From Gossypium raimondii (Eukaryota > Streptophyta > Magnoliopsida > Malvales > Malvaceae): a stretch of DNA of 64,000 nt. Of the stretch, positions 36,813 through 51,197 are shown piece by piece (position 1 is the stretch's first letter; the number at the start of each line of letters is the position of its first letter). Location: positions 12,958,001-13,022,000 of the forward strand of contig NC_068569.1 in assembly GCF_025698545.1 (NCBI RefSeq). Reading direction: 5' to 3'. A program made the position numbers and the translations under genes. The notes under the pieces were generated by a model that was given only the letters and a program-made list of their open reading frames with translations, ran no database searches and had not been told where the DNA came from.

Positions 36813-37150
36813 ATTTTAACAGGTTAAAACTACTCATACAAATCATTGAAAAACTGACCACTGTTTAATTAGACTTACCCTTAATTTCTCTTGGTATTAT
36901 TATATCTACCAAACCATTTTATGAAACAAAATTTCAATAAAAGATAATCCGCAATACCTAAAACATGGCAAATTTTATTGAGATAGCTCAACTACTGAAC
37001 AAATCGGCGTCCGCGTTTACATCTAATTTCCCCAGTAAATTATTAAAAAAACGAAACAGCTTGCCGTTGACCATGTAGGTAGCTGCTACACTCATCACAA
37101 GACCAATCCTTGTGAGAAATTATTATGCTTAATTAATTCATCCACCGATT

Positions 37151-40100
37151 TTAAGCTGCTTTAGCTTTCTTGCAATAATTTTCAAGCCAATCCATTGTAA
37201 CACTTTTTGGCCTTTCGAGGGGCAATCCTAGTGCTCGGTCCCATATTAGCTGTACCAACAGAAAACAACATATATAAACTGAAGCAACACCTGGTGATCC
37301 ACAAAAAAGCAGATAAAATATAGCAGCAAAACAAACCTGAGAGCAAATTCCAATACTCCTTGATACACCAAAAAGAACGGTATAGTATCTGCACATAAAG
37401 TTGGAAAAAAAATTATCCTTTGGAAAATGAAGATTTACTAGATCAGTAACAACAGTTGTTCATGCTACTGAAAAAATGAAATGTGTTTATACTACATGAA
37501 AGAAAAGCTTCAGATGGTACCTAGCTTCAGTTAAACCAAAATGGTTCAGCAGCACTCCACTGTGTGCATCAACATTGGGCCAAGGGTTTTTAACCTACAA
37601 GCATCCCAAAATTCCACATTCCAATTTAACATAATAGAAATGATGTATCTCTTGTGCTAATCTATTCACGTTGAAGTTTTAGTTTAGTTGCCAAATAATG
37701 ACCTAGTATTCAACGAAACAATATAAAATTGTAATTAAAAGTCGCAACTCGTAACTTTTCTTGAAGAACCCATGTCTATCAAATATATGGATAAGGGCAT
37801 GAAGGTATGGGAAAAAAAACACTCATGCCAGACACATACCCATATCTAAAAGTTACTTAAGTGGCATTGGCTTTAATGACTACAGCGAAGGGACCATGAG
37901 GATTCCTACCTTTCCTTATCCTATTTCCCCAATTTTACCATTCATATCAAATAATAAACCAAGCTAGCAAGGATTTCAGATTCTATCCATCAATATTAAA
38001 TTTTACACGGTCTTCTGAACTTCACCACTGCACTCAATGTCATTCTTTTGTGATTTTTTAGAAAAGGCAACATCCGCAATTTCGTCAAAAGATTTCTGCT
38101 CAAACCTCAAAGAATGTAAATAAGAAATTACCTTGCCTAACTCAGTAAGAATAGGAGGCACCACTTCATAAAGCTGTGAAACCTGCAATGATGAAAATTA
38201 TTTATCCTTAGCAATTAAGTAGAAGTGTAAACAGTGGAGGACAAATGACAATCATTAACATTCTCTCATTAAGGCATAAGTGAGAACCAGCTTGAACAGC
38301 GGATCATCAGGCAAGTGCTTTAAAGCAAACTCCCTTTGACACATGTATCTTGGATCAGTTTTACGCAACACTCCATGACCAAATCCTGGGACAACCTGCA
38401 AACAGAAAGTACATCGAATTAAGACATAAAGGTAATCTAATTGAGCTTCTAATAAGAACTGAAAACAAATTGTGCTATTGGGCATCCAATGATGTTAAAC
38501 CCAGCTTTTTAGCTCAACTCCAAAACTGAGGACCTTGAAAGGTAAAATGCAATCTCAAACAACAGTTTCAAAGGAAGGCAGCAAAAGAGCTCAAAACAAA
38601 TAGAAATTTCTAAGCAACCACAAGATGCTTATAAGCACTGAATCCCTTTCCTCCTGAGTTCAATAGGAGTATTGAGATCAGATGCAACAAAACAAAATGA
38701 TTATAATGAGGCAGGAACGAAATTTACACATCTACCAAGAGTTACAAACTTAAGGTGTCACTAGATAAGCAGGTGCTATAATAAATGTTCGAGGCATAAG
38801 AATTTTCATAAATAATAGTTAAACTAAATCTTATATTCAAATAAACTTCAGACAATACCTTTCCACCGTTCAGTGTTTTCCAGACATAGTCTTTCAGCTG
38901 TTCTTTGGATATGTTCTCTCCACATTCATCTACCACAGATTTTATCCAAAGTAGCACTTCCTGCAATGAAACATGTAGCAACAATCACCAGGATGCAAAC
39001 TTGTTCATAATTTTAGATTCAGAATCCCTACTACTCGGTGATGGTACATTAACCAAATTAAATGGGTAAAGATTATTATGATGGCAGTAAAAAGAAATCA
39101 GGGGATGTCCATGCTAGTAGTTCATTGTTTTCTTCTAGGAAATTAGATGATCCCAAGCTGCAATAGTGGCTTTGCAAAGATCAACAGATTTAGAAAGCTC
39201 TGATTGAATTGGGAGTAGCAAGACACACAAACCATATAAACATTTGAAGCAAGATATCTCTGCTTCTATGAGTAATGTAAGGCATGGAAAGCACCTAGGA
39301 ACAACCAGACTCGAAAAAAGATGAATGAAAACCTATTATAGGCCTTGGGGACACATTACCTATTCATGCACTTTTTTCTATTAGTGAATGGCGGGAGGGA
39401 TTTGAGACAGAATGAACCCATCTACAAGAATTTGGTAGAATCATATGATAGGAAGTTTATGAATAATCAATATCACTATTTTCTTCCAGTCAAGAACTTT
39501 TGGCTGCAGTAAACATTCAAATACAAGCAGTGACTAAACTTTAACCATTGGCTAAAAAGACTCCATAAAGTCAAACTCACTTGAAATTTAGAATCATTAC
39601 CATCAGCTAAATACCTATAAAGCTTAAGGAAGTTATGGACCAAAGCTTAACACAAATAAGTTTTAGAAGCAAAAAAGCATATTGCTCTATATAACACGTA
39701 ATATTTGCTAAAACCTAGTTATAGAAAATAACTTGCAATAATGATAGGAAACTCAAGTAAGGAAGATCTAATACCTGATTAGCCAGACCATGAAGCGGCC
39801 CAGCTAACCCATTCAATGCAGCTGCAAAGGAAAGATAAGGATCTGAAAGCGCACTACCCACCTAAATACAGATCATCAATAAGAAAAATAAAAAACCAAG
39901 CATCAGTTAGATTGGCATAAGCTGGAAATTTTTCAATTTGTTTGATAACTTGAACAGATGACCTCAGTATGAGATGGTTATAACCAGAGATCAGAGATAC
40001 TGAAAACTCATGGCAACTTAAAATAGTTATAACCATAACAATAACCATTTGTAACTTACCAAGTGACCGGTGTGGGCACTAACATTTCCACCTTCATGAT

Positions 40101-43100
40101 CACTGGAGCACAAAATTGAAACTGGATCAATATAGTGACACATTATTTGACCAAAAAGATGATGGATATTTTAGAAGATATCATACTGGTAAAATTAAAA
40201 GTAAAATACGGAACTTAAATTCTGTATCTCATAAATCTTATGCTCTATAGAAGATTAACAAAAACAAACCTATGTATGGTGACATAAAGCCTCATAAGCT
40301 CGTGCATTTGGTGACTGCTAAATCCCAACATGTGAGAAAAATTCCCCCCATAGTCCAATGAGTCATCCATGGGAATAAATTTTCCATCCTTGTACATCCT
40401 TCAAAACCAAAGAGAACACGATTTAGAAAACATAATTTTATGAAACAAGGATTACAAGGCAATGTAGCTGTGTGATCAGATGGGCCACCTAACATGTCAG
40501 TACAGTTGGTTCATAAGATTGAAATAGCATCCTTATTAGGGATGGCAAAAAAACCTGAAACCGACGGATTCCAACTCAATAGGGTTGGGTTTTTTTTCTC
40601 CTGAAATCAGGTTTGGGTTGGATCGGTTTAATTTTTAAAAAAATAGTCTGGTCGGGTTTAGGATAAACACACCCACCCCAGGGTATTTACAAAATTACCC
40701 CTCTTTATATTTTTATTTACAATTTAACCCCTCAAGTGATTTTAATACTAAAACTTTCTCGAGCCAGTGGCTACTGGCTACAGCCGCCTCTTTTTAAGCT
40801 TTAGTGCGTTGAAACCCTAAAAATTCCCCACAATCCCTAAAATTATCAGTGACTAGATTTTTATTCTCCTTTGATCCTTTCGCCATATCTGTCTTCAGTA
40901 TTCACCATCTCTGCAACAATCGACATCTGTTGGGGCTTGGGGGTTTTGTTTCTCCCTACAAATTGACAGTGAAAGTAGGTTCTTTGCTTCGCATTCTCTT
41001 TTCAGTTTTTCTTGCATAAATTTCTTTGAATTTCTCAGGTGAATTTCTTTGATTTTTGTTCCTCTCATGAAGCCAACATTTTTGGGGTTAAGAAGCAGAG
41101 AGAAAGAGTTTTATTAACATTTTATTATATCGTTCATTGGACTTTGAATAATCTTGAGCTAGTTTCATTCTAAAACTTTGGATAATTTTCAAATGTTTGT
41201 AAAGCCACCACCCACCAACAGCTTGAAATCCACATTCTTTTTTGTCTAAGTTTCTTTGAGAAACTAGTGGCTGCCAGAAATAAAATGAAATAAATTTGGG
41301 ACAGGTCAGTGTTGGTGTTGGTGTTGGGTTTTTTATAAAATTTCGGGGTCGGGACGGGTTTATTCTTTTAATGCTGGGTTGGGTTGGGGTTGAGGCATGG
41401 GCGTGGAATTTCATGGCAGGCAAAAATCCGCCCTGCCTGCCCCATGGCCATCCCTAATTCTTATTGATAGGCCAGGCCAAACTGAATTAAACAGACCATC
41501 AGATCAACACATTGATGAAGGACCACTGCAGACAGTTAGTTACTTGGAATCACAAATTTATGCCAAGTGTTACAAACTCTTTCTATAAATTTGTTCTGTG
41601 TGTTTTTAACAGAGATTTGGGTTATAGAATTTTTTTTGCTTTCAGATTTCCTGTCCTTTACTCCCTCAGGTTCAACTTGTTTCTCACTTTCCTCTCTATT
41701 TCCTGTTGTCTCCCTAAAGTTCCTAGACTCAATATTTTCTCTCTTTAACTCTTCTTGTTCTCCATCACTCAGAAGTACACAAACAAACTGCTGCAGGTTT
41801 TCGGAACACTAAAAGAAGATTTCACAAATGAAAGTCATCCAACAACTTATCTGTGCTATAGACAAGGTTTTATCATATGCTTCACTAACCTTCTATAAAC
41901 ATACGAAGCTACCAATGGCACACAAGCTATCAAACTAAGAGCATCTTCATATGTTGGCTCCCAATACCTGAAAGCAAAGTAATATCACAAAGGATCCATG
42001 ACCACAAGATAATTATGCGATCATAGTATAACTGCTTAGAAAGCCTTACTTTAACTTTGAAATTCCTTTCTCATATGCTTTCTGAAATTCACTTTGAACC
42101 TGAAAGATTAAAGTTGTTAACTCAGATACATGGAAAAAGAAACTTAACAACACAAGCTTGAAATTGGATATGCCCTGTTTACGCCTACAGATGCCACTGT
42201 AGATTTAAAACATAACATTAACGCTTGGAGGTACTTCTAAAAATGAAGCTACCTACATATATAATGATAGGAGAAAGAAGTCCATCTCCTATAAAGTCTA
42301 TAATGTATAGGAGAGAATAAGGGGGAAAAAAAAAGGAAAGGAAATGATAGCACCAGAACAGCAAATATAGAGATATACTAGAGCAACTCAAAAACGTAAC
42401 CATAAAGATTATCCAGTTAATTCTCAGATGCTATCTAGTTATTAGAAAGAGGTGTTTTCCGATTACCAAGAGATGAGAAATGAGAGCATAAAATAACAAT
42501 TTGTGGTTTAAAGAATTCAAAAAGGGATTTTCAAATATATAGTAGTTTAAAGCCAGGTAATCAGTCTTAAAATACTAAAATTGAATGCATTTAAACCCGA
42601 GAGCAACATTGCCATCTGCTAGTTGACTTTTGAAGAACAACAGCTACTGTCAAAATTGTATCTTATCATGAAACTGAAGAACACAGAACATCAACGTTTA
42701 CAACTAAAACCAAATGCATGATTAAGCATAGCAACCTGGAGTGCCATAACACCAGTTGCAAATTGGGTCATTGGATGAGCTGAAACAGGTAGAGCATCAA
42801 TGGCCTTGAAAACGTAATCTATAACCAAACAGAGAAATCCAAGTAAGAATTGCACAGCTTGAACCAAGTGAGAGGTAAGAGTTGTTTAAGGTTTACACTT
42901 GCAAGGAATAATCCAGAAGCTACAAACCTGGAACAACAGCACGGTCACGCAATTCCTGAGATAAAGCATCAACCTGAGCTTTGCTTGGCACCTGAGGTGG
43001 AGGAGGAAAAGGGCACATCATCAACCACTACAGGCCAAAATAGGTATCCAGTTATTATTAGAACCTCATACACAATTACACACCTTTCCAGTCAAAAGAA

Positions 43101-44836
43101 GCCATAAAAGACCCTCAGGCAAAGGTTCTCCATCAGGCTTTACAGCTGGTAATAGTTTTTGACACTCGGGAATTGACAAGCCCCTAAAGCGAATTCCCTG
43201 GAAAAAGAAAAACACCTTTCAGATCTACCAAATAAATGTCACTTTATCTTCCAGTAATTACAGTAACTTAGCACAATAGTCTGGTCAAAACGCTGTTTCT
43301 AATGGTAAGTGAGTGAACCATACCTCATCTGGGTCAAGTAATGAGGTTTCCCAAAGCAACCCTGTCATTCCTCTCATTCCACCAATGACCTTTCAAACAC
43401 AGTGCAGAAATCAGCTAATGAGAAACCCAAACATATACTCACAAGCCATTCAAAATTTTCCAACTTTGAATTGAGAAACAAAACACAAAAGAAATTTTCA
43501 CTAGTGCAACACTAGAAACATATAATATGTTTTACCATATCAACAGTAATATTCCCAAGTTGCACTTTTCCATGTTCTGCCCTCAGTTTCTTCAGGCGCT
43601 CCTGGGAAAAAACTAAGAAGCCATTTAGTGAAGGCAATTTTGATACAAGCTATGATCTTGCATATGTTCATTGGCAGAATCACACAGGTGATAGATTATA
43701 CACTAGCTGGATAAACTTGTGAGGATTAAAAGTTAACAATGAGCCTCTTCAACAACTTATCAGTGGAGTGGCATACATAAAAAGTGGTTATGAATTAAGC
43801 AGCACTGGCTAAAATAGTAACTACATCTGCAGCTATCCCTTAAGGACAAATGGAACCCCATTGAGACAAATAAGACAAACCTGTTGTTCAGGAATCAATT
43901 CCTTCAACTGCGAATGAAGATCCTGCAATGGCCCCAAATAAGTTAATTTACAAATATAAGCAAGGGTGAATACAAGTAAAAGCTAAAAAGACCAAATGGG
44001 AAACCCAAGTAGCAAATGAACCATTTTGAAGTCCAAATATATAACTAAACAGTAATGCAAATAAAAGATTGTCACTTTCAGGCTAGGATTTAAATACAGC
44101 CACAAAGTGTCATTGTGGCCACTATTTGGCGGTTTCGACTCTTCCTGTCACCAACATTTGTCAGAATTGGGTTGTGATAAGTTAACAATCAATAGCTTTA
44201 AGCTCATGACTGTGAACTAAATAGTAAATAGATTCAATTTACAACTTGTGAATAGTTTTTGGGTAAATAAAATATCCTAATATGCATAAATGATTTTAAA
44301 AATCATTAATAAAGAATTTTTTAAATTATAATTACTGTGCATTATAATAAGATGTGCAAAATCTTTCACAACAGCAAAAAAATTGAAATGGCCGTAATAG
44401 CATCCACTATATTACAGGTAAACTCGACATGACCAAAACTTTACGGGTGTTAAGTGAAGCCCACTATCATGCCAAACAGACGGTGCTACTGCAACATACA
44501 AGTGTATACTGCTGATCCAACGTAGGAGTTTCTTCTTTTCAGAGAATAGCGTGTCTTTCATGTACAACTTATACAAGAATGTTCAAAAAGAAAAAAAAAA
44601 AAGTAGGAAGAGAATAGATAACTCACAAGATCGGAAGAGGACTGCATTTGAAGCCATCTAACAGAATTGCTGAGACTGGAATGCTGTTTCTGCAGCACAA
44701 ATAAATTCAATATATAAGACCTTACGCACACAGCCTACTAGGGAAAAAAAAGGTATATGGTAGATCAGAGTCACATCGAACTTACAACACGTGACCTTAG
44801 CCTGGATAGCGCTGATACTCCCTTCAAAAACACCAT
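37151..44836 (-). CDS. CSY4: Citrate synthase, mitochondrial
   Basis: Nineteen exons on the minus strand: 44836-44786, 44689-44627, 43922-43881, 43601-43536, 43389-43324, 43197-43084, 42991-42928, 42818-42736, 42099-42050, 41967-41890, 40398-40270, 40102-40060, 39861-39775, 38960-38859, 38395-38288, 38182-38132, 37594-37521, 37388-37337 and 37249-37151. They join without a break to 473 residues. The enzyme condenses acetyl-CoA with oxaloacetate at the entry to the TCA cycle in the mitochondrial matrix. The catalytic triad is visible: His307 (GPLHG), His353 ([13 protein letters not shown], the family signature) and Asp408 (NVDAHSG), each offset by 33 from pig His274/His320/Asp375. The basic, Ser-rich N-terminus ([17 protein letters not shown]) fits a mitochondrial presequence; no peroxisomal signal is seen. 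The 1,491-base intron before the MYKDGKF exon contains a hAT-type element. Confidence 0.97.
40537..41456. mobile_element. hAT-type non-autonomous element in citrate synthase intron
   Basis: A 920 bp insertion whose ends are TAGGGATGGCA and GGCCATCCCTA (inverse TAGGGATGGCC), flanked by an 8 bp target duplication, ATCCTTAT on the left and ATTCTTAT on the right (one mismatch). An 8 bp duplication plus TAGGG-type ends indicates the hAT superfamily. The subterminal parts are rich in GGGTTGGG/CCCAACCC words. No transposase frame is present. The middle (about 40740-41300) is less repetitive than the ends and has a leader-like look, so it may be captured host sequence. Confidence 0.85.
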
Positions 44837-45290
44837 CGCGCACTGCAAAAAAAAAAAAAGTAAATAAATAAAACAGAAGCATAGCGACGATTATTGGATC
44901 TCCATTAGGTTATGTACTAATTGATTTCCTATTATTTGTCAAAAGTAAAAGAATCAATAATAACTAAATAAAGAAAAATATACAAAATAGAATGTGTATC
45001 TATATGATCAAAAACTTGATCTGTAAAATATAGCACCTCCGGTAACAAATGTTACGCTCTACAAAGATCTATGAATAGCAATTAAATACAAGAACAACTC
45101 AAAGGCAGAAGAAACGGAGATGATACAGAATTAGCTGGTAATTACAGTACTTAAAATAGTAAACAACAAACAAATCAAACAGAACAGGGTAATCGAATGA
45201 ATATTGAAGTTATGAGAAGGAAGCGTACCCGGTCAGAGAAATACTGCGGAGAGGGGAAAGTGATATGCGCAAATTTTGGAGATCTTTTTC
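44837..45290 (-). promoter_or_regulatory. Citrate synthase 5' UTR intron and leader
   Basis: An intron in the leader is likely: donor GG|GTACGC at 45229/45228 and acceptor TTTTTTGCAG ending at 44843, six bases before the ATG. The upstream non-coding exon would run from about 45229 to 45290. Leader introns are common in highly expressed plant genes. The placement is by splice consensus only. Confidence 0.45.
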
Positions 45291-48072
45291 GCTTTTTGCT
45301 TTGTATTTTCAATTCCGTGAATTTATTCGGTGTTTTCTTATTCTTTTTTGGCTCAAAGACCTCATGTGTTTATCGAATTCCATTTGTACCCTCCTTAGGC
45401 CCTTGTTGGGTAGTTGTCCGAAATGGCTGCTCAAGAAACCAAATGGTCAACACATTACAGCCATTTTCGGTTTTTCTAGAAAATTGTAACTTGAAATACC
45501 AAAATTATTAAACAGAACTTTTAGATTGTACTAAATATTGCACATCCAACGGGTAAAATGAAAAGGTATATATTATACTTTTTGAAATTTAAGATATAAA
45601 TTATGTGAAATTTTGAAGTATATTGGTTTAATTCATTTATATTAATTTATAGAGTGAAATTTTGAAGGTTAAAATCTGTTTTAAACTTTTATACATTTTA
45701 AATATTTAGAATTTAGTCTTTTACTTTTATTTTCAGGAATGTAATCTTTTACTTTTTAATTTAAATTTAAATTTAATTGTTATCACCATTAAAATTCTTC
45801 TATGAAATTTTTGGTGTGATATTTGGAAATTTAGAAGAAAAAATATTTACTTTATAACCATGTAACAATAATGTTGAAAATATTAATTGTGATTTTTTCT
45901 TGAACACGCATATTCGAAATGGTCATGACAAAATAAAATTTTCAGTTAGAATACTCTTATTGAGAAAAATTGATGTCAACATTTTAATTGGAATAGTTAA
46001 CAATATTAACTATTTAGACTAATTAATGACATTATAAAAGTAGAGGGACTGAATTATGTTAAAAATTAAAATATATAGATTAAATCTCAAGTTTTAGCAT
46101 AGTTTATGAGCCAAATTAAAATTTGACCATTGTTTTATAATGTAAACAAAAGTGACTAAAATGTAAAAGAAATGGAAAGCCGTATGTCAATATCTAAGAC
46201 TTTGGTGTATTGAGATTATATATAATCACATAATCTTTTAATCAAGAAGTTAATATAATGACCAAATTATACTAAAAATTAAATGATAGAGATTAAATCT
46301 CAAATCTAAGCATGTTAGAGGGATCAAATTTGATATTTAATATTTTTAAAAATGTAAAATAAATAAAAATAAAAAAAGAGAGAGAACATGTGGTTGAGTT
46401 TGCTATGTCTCAACTAAACCTATTCACTAGTAAAGCCACCCGCTTAATCCTGAAGGCTCGCCTAAAATGTGAGAGAGTTTAGACAAAAATATAGGCTCGA
46501 AAAATAAGTTTAGACAAAAAAATTATGTCTATTTTCTAAATGGGTCAGGGCATAGGTAAATTTGGTGGCTTGGGTTCAACCCGACCCAAATTTACCTAAA
46601 AAAAATTTCAGTATTGTTTTGCTGCTATTTTGCTCTCGTCTGCTGCGATTTTGATGTTGTTTTGCTACCGTTTTACTATTATATTATTGCTATTTTATTG
46701 TTATTATGCATTCACTTGCTAAGTTGTAACTATCTTAATATTATTTAAGTATAAATTTTTAATGTTTTTTCAAGGGAAATTTTATTTTAATGTATTTGAT
46801 GTATTATATTTTTAAAATTTGTTGTTATATAAAAATAATATAATATTTTTTAATACGATCGGATCGAGTCGAGTTCAAATTTAATATTTTTATACAGAGT
46901 CAAACTTATACAAAAATTTAAACCTATTTTTAAACCTAAAATAAATATAAAATTTTGTATTGACCCAACTAGACTATGATGAGATTTATTCTTAACACAT
47001 TCATTTTATGCATTAGTAACATAAATGTCAGATGTGCAATAGGTTTCTTTAAAAGGTTAAGATAATTTATGCATTTATACCAATAATGATAATAATAAAT
47101 TTTTGGTACATATAGTACTTTATGCACTCATCCTCGGTACAATTTATGCATGTGACCAATCTTCAGTATTTATGGAAATATAGCCAAATTAACAGGTTTC
47201 TTTAAAAGATCGAAATAATCATGCTTGTGACCAATCAAATTGGTTAACTTTATGAATTTATGATTATTGAATTTAGTTCAGTTTAGTATCACAATCAAAC
47301 TCTGTCAACTTTTTAATAATATTTACATTATATATTTTTTATAAATATAAAATTAACCTTTATATTTATATTTTAATTTTCTTTTTATATTTCAAATTTT
47401 AGGATTAATTATTAGCGTTGTTAATATTATTTCAAGTTAAGTATATTACAACGCCAATTTTTAGTTATATAGTTACCAAGTGAATTTTTATTTCAAAATG
47501 TTATATCAACAAATCTAATAAAAATAATAATAAAATTAATAACTAGATCTGATTTTAAATTTTAAAAATAAAACGAATAATTTTTTAAAATAAAAATATA
47601 AGAATTTAAATTTAAATTTATAACAAAAATGCATTATCTTATATTAACCTAGTGGTTATTTTCTCTTTCTTTTTCTTTGGCTAAACCTACCGGCTATTTT
47701 CGGTATATGTGTTATAATAAGAAAAAAATACATTATCTTATATTAAATGTATTATAGTTTCATTTGCTAATTCCCCATGATGAAAATGCGTGAGGCATGA
47801 CCGTTTAATTCTTCTTATTATAACACATTTAATTAATTCAGTATCGCAAATTTATCAAACATCAGCTTAATTAGAAAAGAAAAATCTATATTTATTTTTA
47901 GAGAGGATATAGGGATAACTATATACTTTATAATTTTATACAATACTCCTTCTTTTTAAAATTAACCTATTCCACTCCTATAAATCTACCGATTATCATG
48001 ACTTCTCTCAATACCTACTCTTCTTTAATATTTCATTATTTCTAAAAGTATAAAATTTATATTTTTTATAAA
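45291..48072. other. AT-rich spacer upstream of citrate synthase
   Basis: No gene is recognised. The left end should contain the citrate synthase promoter. A dispersed repeat lies at about 46430-46990; the rest is AT-rich unique-looking sequence. Confidence 0.5.
46430..46990. repeat. Dispersed repeat with GACCCAAATTT phrases
   Basis: It contains GGGTTCAACCCGACCCAAAT, a near-palindrome, with flanking GGCTCGAAAAATAAG and CGGATCGAGTCGAGTTCAAA phrases that I recall from abundant cotton repeats. There is no coding frame, and ends and target duplication are not resolved. Confidence 0.4.
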
Positions 48073-48730
48073 CTATGCTAATAGTCACTCAACTATTAGA
48101 AAATTTATTTTTGTCACCCAACTATAAAAAGATACAAAATGATCACCTAACTATTAGTATTTTTTATCACTAGTTAAGCTAACGGTGACAACTTTTAAAT
48201 TTAGCATAATAGCAACTTCAACTTTCAACATTTATATATCGTTTCAATTTAGTATTGATTTTAAAATCAAACCTCAACATTTACATGTTATGTAATTTAT
48301 TTTTTATTGAACATTTACGTTTTCTTGTGATCCTTTCAACTAAGTAGCCAAAAATTTAAATTTATTAGCTAAATTTTATTGACAATATTCAAAAAAATAG
48401 AAACACCAAAAAGTCCACCGTAATAATTTTCATCTTTTCTTATTCTTTTACAATAAACCTTCAATGTCACAAAGAAAAGTAAAAAAAAAGATTAAATTAC
48501 ATAATGTGTAAATGTTAAGTGTTAATTTTTACAACCAAGATTAAATTGATATAATTTATAAATATTGAGGGTTAAAGTTGTTATTATGTTAATTATAAAA
48601 GTTGTCACTATCAATCAACTTGTGACAAAAAAAAACAAAATTAAATAGTTGAATGATCAAAGTAGAAATTTACTAATAGTTAGATAATCAAAAAGAAACT
48701 TACTAATAATTGGATGACTACTAATGCCAT
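48073..48730. mobile_element. Mutator-like foldback element
   Basis: Long terminal inverted repeats of about 120 bp: the left arm reads CTAATAGTCACTCAACTATT and the inverse of the right arm ATTAGTAGTCATCCAATTAT, both running on through TCA-CCAACTAT-type phrases to GTGACAAC. The total is about 660 bp. The core between the arms holds no open frame. Long arms with these phrases fit non-autonomous Mutator-like elements (MULE-MITEs). The target duplication is not clear because both flanks are T-rich. Confidence 0.65.
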
Positions 48731-49354
48731 TTTTTTCAAACAGTCAATTTTTTTATTAAAATTAGCTTGATGAATTTATAAATTTTTTTTGGTTTTGAAA
48801 ATACATGTTTTTATTATAAAAAACAATAGTTTTCAATGGAATTTTTTTATGCGATTAATCAACTACGAGATCACTTTTATAAACAAAACATTGAAAACCT
48901 TTTTAAAAGGAAGAATTGTGGGTTTACATTGAAAACCGTAATAAAAAAAAGGTTTGGGAATTAGTTACGTGCAATGAAGGTTTTAAGGCTCAGAATTAGT
49001 ATATTGTCGTTATTTTTTATATCAGTGAGTTAACATTTGTGTTCGTTCTATTATTTATAAAGACTAATCATTTTGGAGTTTATGTATGTCATTCTCAATA
49101 ATGTGAATGATGCCTTATGTTTATGAAAATTATTGTAGTCTGCACTCAACATTTGTTGATAAAATTAGTACATTGTTTAAACATAAATTGTCATCAATTT
49201 TGATGATTAAAACTTAAAGAAAAAAATTAGATATATAATTATAATCCTTTAAAAGTCTAGAAATGAGAAATTAATCGTCAAACTCATAAAATTTCAAAGT
49301 ATTAATTGTTTTTCTTAGAAAAGAAAACACTCCATGATGGACTTTATGTTTACA
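48731..49354. other. AT-rich spacer
   Basis: Nothing recognisable. It ends at the 5' LTR of the gypsy element. Confidence 0.5.
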
Positions 49355-49853
49355 TGTCATCCTCTTTGGATTGAAGTCCATGACGAATGCGCATAGAACA
49401 TTCCATAACGGTCAAATGATTAAATGAGACACATTTGATCCATTTAAATCGACTCGATTTGTGTAACATGTGAAAAACCCCATCTATTTGCCCAGTGAAA
49501 CACTCCAATAAAATTACAGTTATCATACTGAATATTGTAAATCCTAAGGGATAAGATTGTATGAAGTTTAAATCCCTTAGGATTCTTATCTTGTAGATAG
49601 GCTTTGATCTCAACTGTTGATGTAATTTAAACTATACGATTAGATTTGGGAGAGCTCAACTATAAATAGAGGTCTTCCCCCTCAGTTGTAAATTTTCAAA
49701 GTAATAGAAACACTTTAAGAGTATTTACTAAAACACTTGGTATGCTTAGTTTTTTTATGGTTTTTTTGTTCGCTTTTTACTTATTTGCTTGAGAGTTTGT
49801 TTCCACTTTATTTCAGTGCCTTGGAGAATTTTCTTTGTAAATTCTCACTTTCA
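49355..49853 (+). repeat. 5' LTR of the gypsy element
   Basis: It pairs with 55253-55780. Shared stretches include AATATTGTAAATCCTA, GATGTAATTTAAACTATAC versus its counterpart, and GAGCTCAACTAT-AATAGAGG. Confidence 0.8.
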
Positions 49854-51197
49854 AAAGTTAGGCTAACTTAGGCAGATTTGAATCTAAGTTCTGCCTAAGC
49901 CCGTGCAGTTTGTGAGACTATAAATTTAGCCCCATGATAGTTGGTATCAAGAGCCAGTGTTAGGTAAAGCATCAGTTGAGATAATGAAACGAGTAGACGT
50001 GCAGGTTGAGCCTAAGGAGACCTGTGGGATAAGTAGGAAAGATAGCAGGTCGAGGGATATGTTGTCGGCTTTAGAAGGTCAAATGACTAGTCTTGAGAAA
50101 TTCGTGGATGGTATGAAGGAAATCTTCGAAATAGTTGAAGGATGCACCATAGAGTTATATTCGGGGTAGGATCAGCTCAGAGAATAGGTGTTGGGTTCCA
50201 CCAACGCTAGTGCCGAAGAGATGCAATAGGTTCTCAAATCCACTAATGAGAAACAGACTAAAAGGAATGATGCTCTTGAAGCTATGATCATGGTTTTGAA
50301 GAAGGAAACTAAAGTCATGGTCACGAAAATTTAGGAGCTCGAGAGAGATCTCATTGTGTGCAGAGCTATCGTGGAAAAAAGGATGCTGAGAGCAACACTT
50401 AAATGTAAGATGGATGTTTCCAAACCGAAAGAGTTTAAGGGACTAGGTTCGCAAGAGATGTAGACAACTTCTTATGAAGAAATAGCTCCAGTTTATTTTG
50501 TCGATGTTCTTCTTTTATGATGGCGTCGTAAGTCTATAGTTGAGAGACAATGTGGTAATGTTATTGAGACTTTGGTGGATTTCCAAAATAAGTTTAGGAA
50601 ATAGTTTTACCCTGAGTATGTTAAGGAAGAAGCTCGGGCTAAGTTGCATCGACTTATGCAACAAGGAACAATTCAAAGTATGTTTGGGAATTCCTGAGTT
50701 GTTACTCCAAATCCCTGATTAAGTGAGAAAGAGGTATTCTACTGGTTCAAGGATGAGTTGAAACCTTAGGCAAAGTAAGAGTTGCCTTAACTAGGGGTTA
50801 AAAGGCTTACCAAAGTCATAATTAAGGTGAAGTTCTTTGTCAAGCTTGGTTCAAGGAAAGACAAGTTTGAGTCTTCCAGACCCAAAGAGGCAAACAATGG
50901 TAAGGGACACCGTGAGGAAGAACATGATAAAAATGGTCATTGTGGCATTGGTACAAATGGTGGTAATAGGAAACTACAATATGGGAAAAGGAAACCCAAC
51001 AATAATCCAATGGGCAAAGAAAATGAAAATAAGTTAATACAATACTTCTTATGTTGTGGTTAGCACATGATGCGAGACTATTCAGAGCATTCTAAGAGAT
51101 TCACGATCAGTAAAGAAGAGAAAGCGATGCCCGATGATGAAAGGGTATTACAACTTGGATCAATGATACTCAATTTTTAGAAAGCGATTAGGGATTG

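Noticed and set aside
49938-49958. tRNA gene
   Set aside because: The tRNA-like phrase is a retroelement primer-binding site just after an LTR; no cloverleaf surrounds it.
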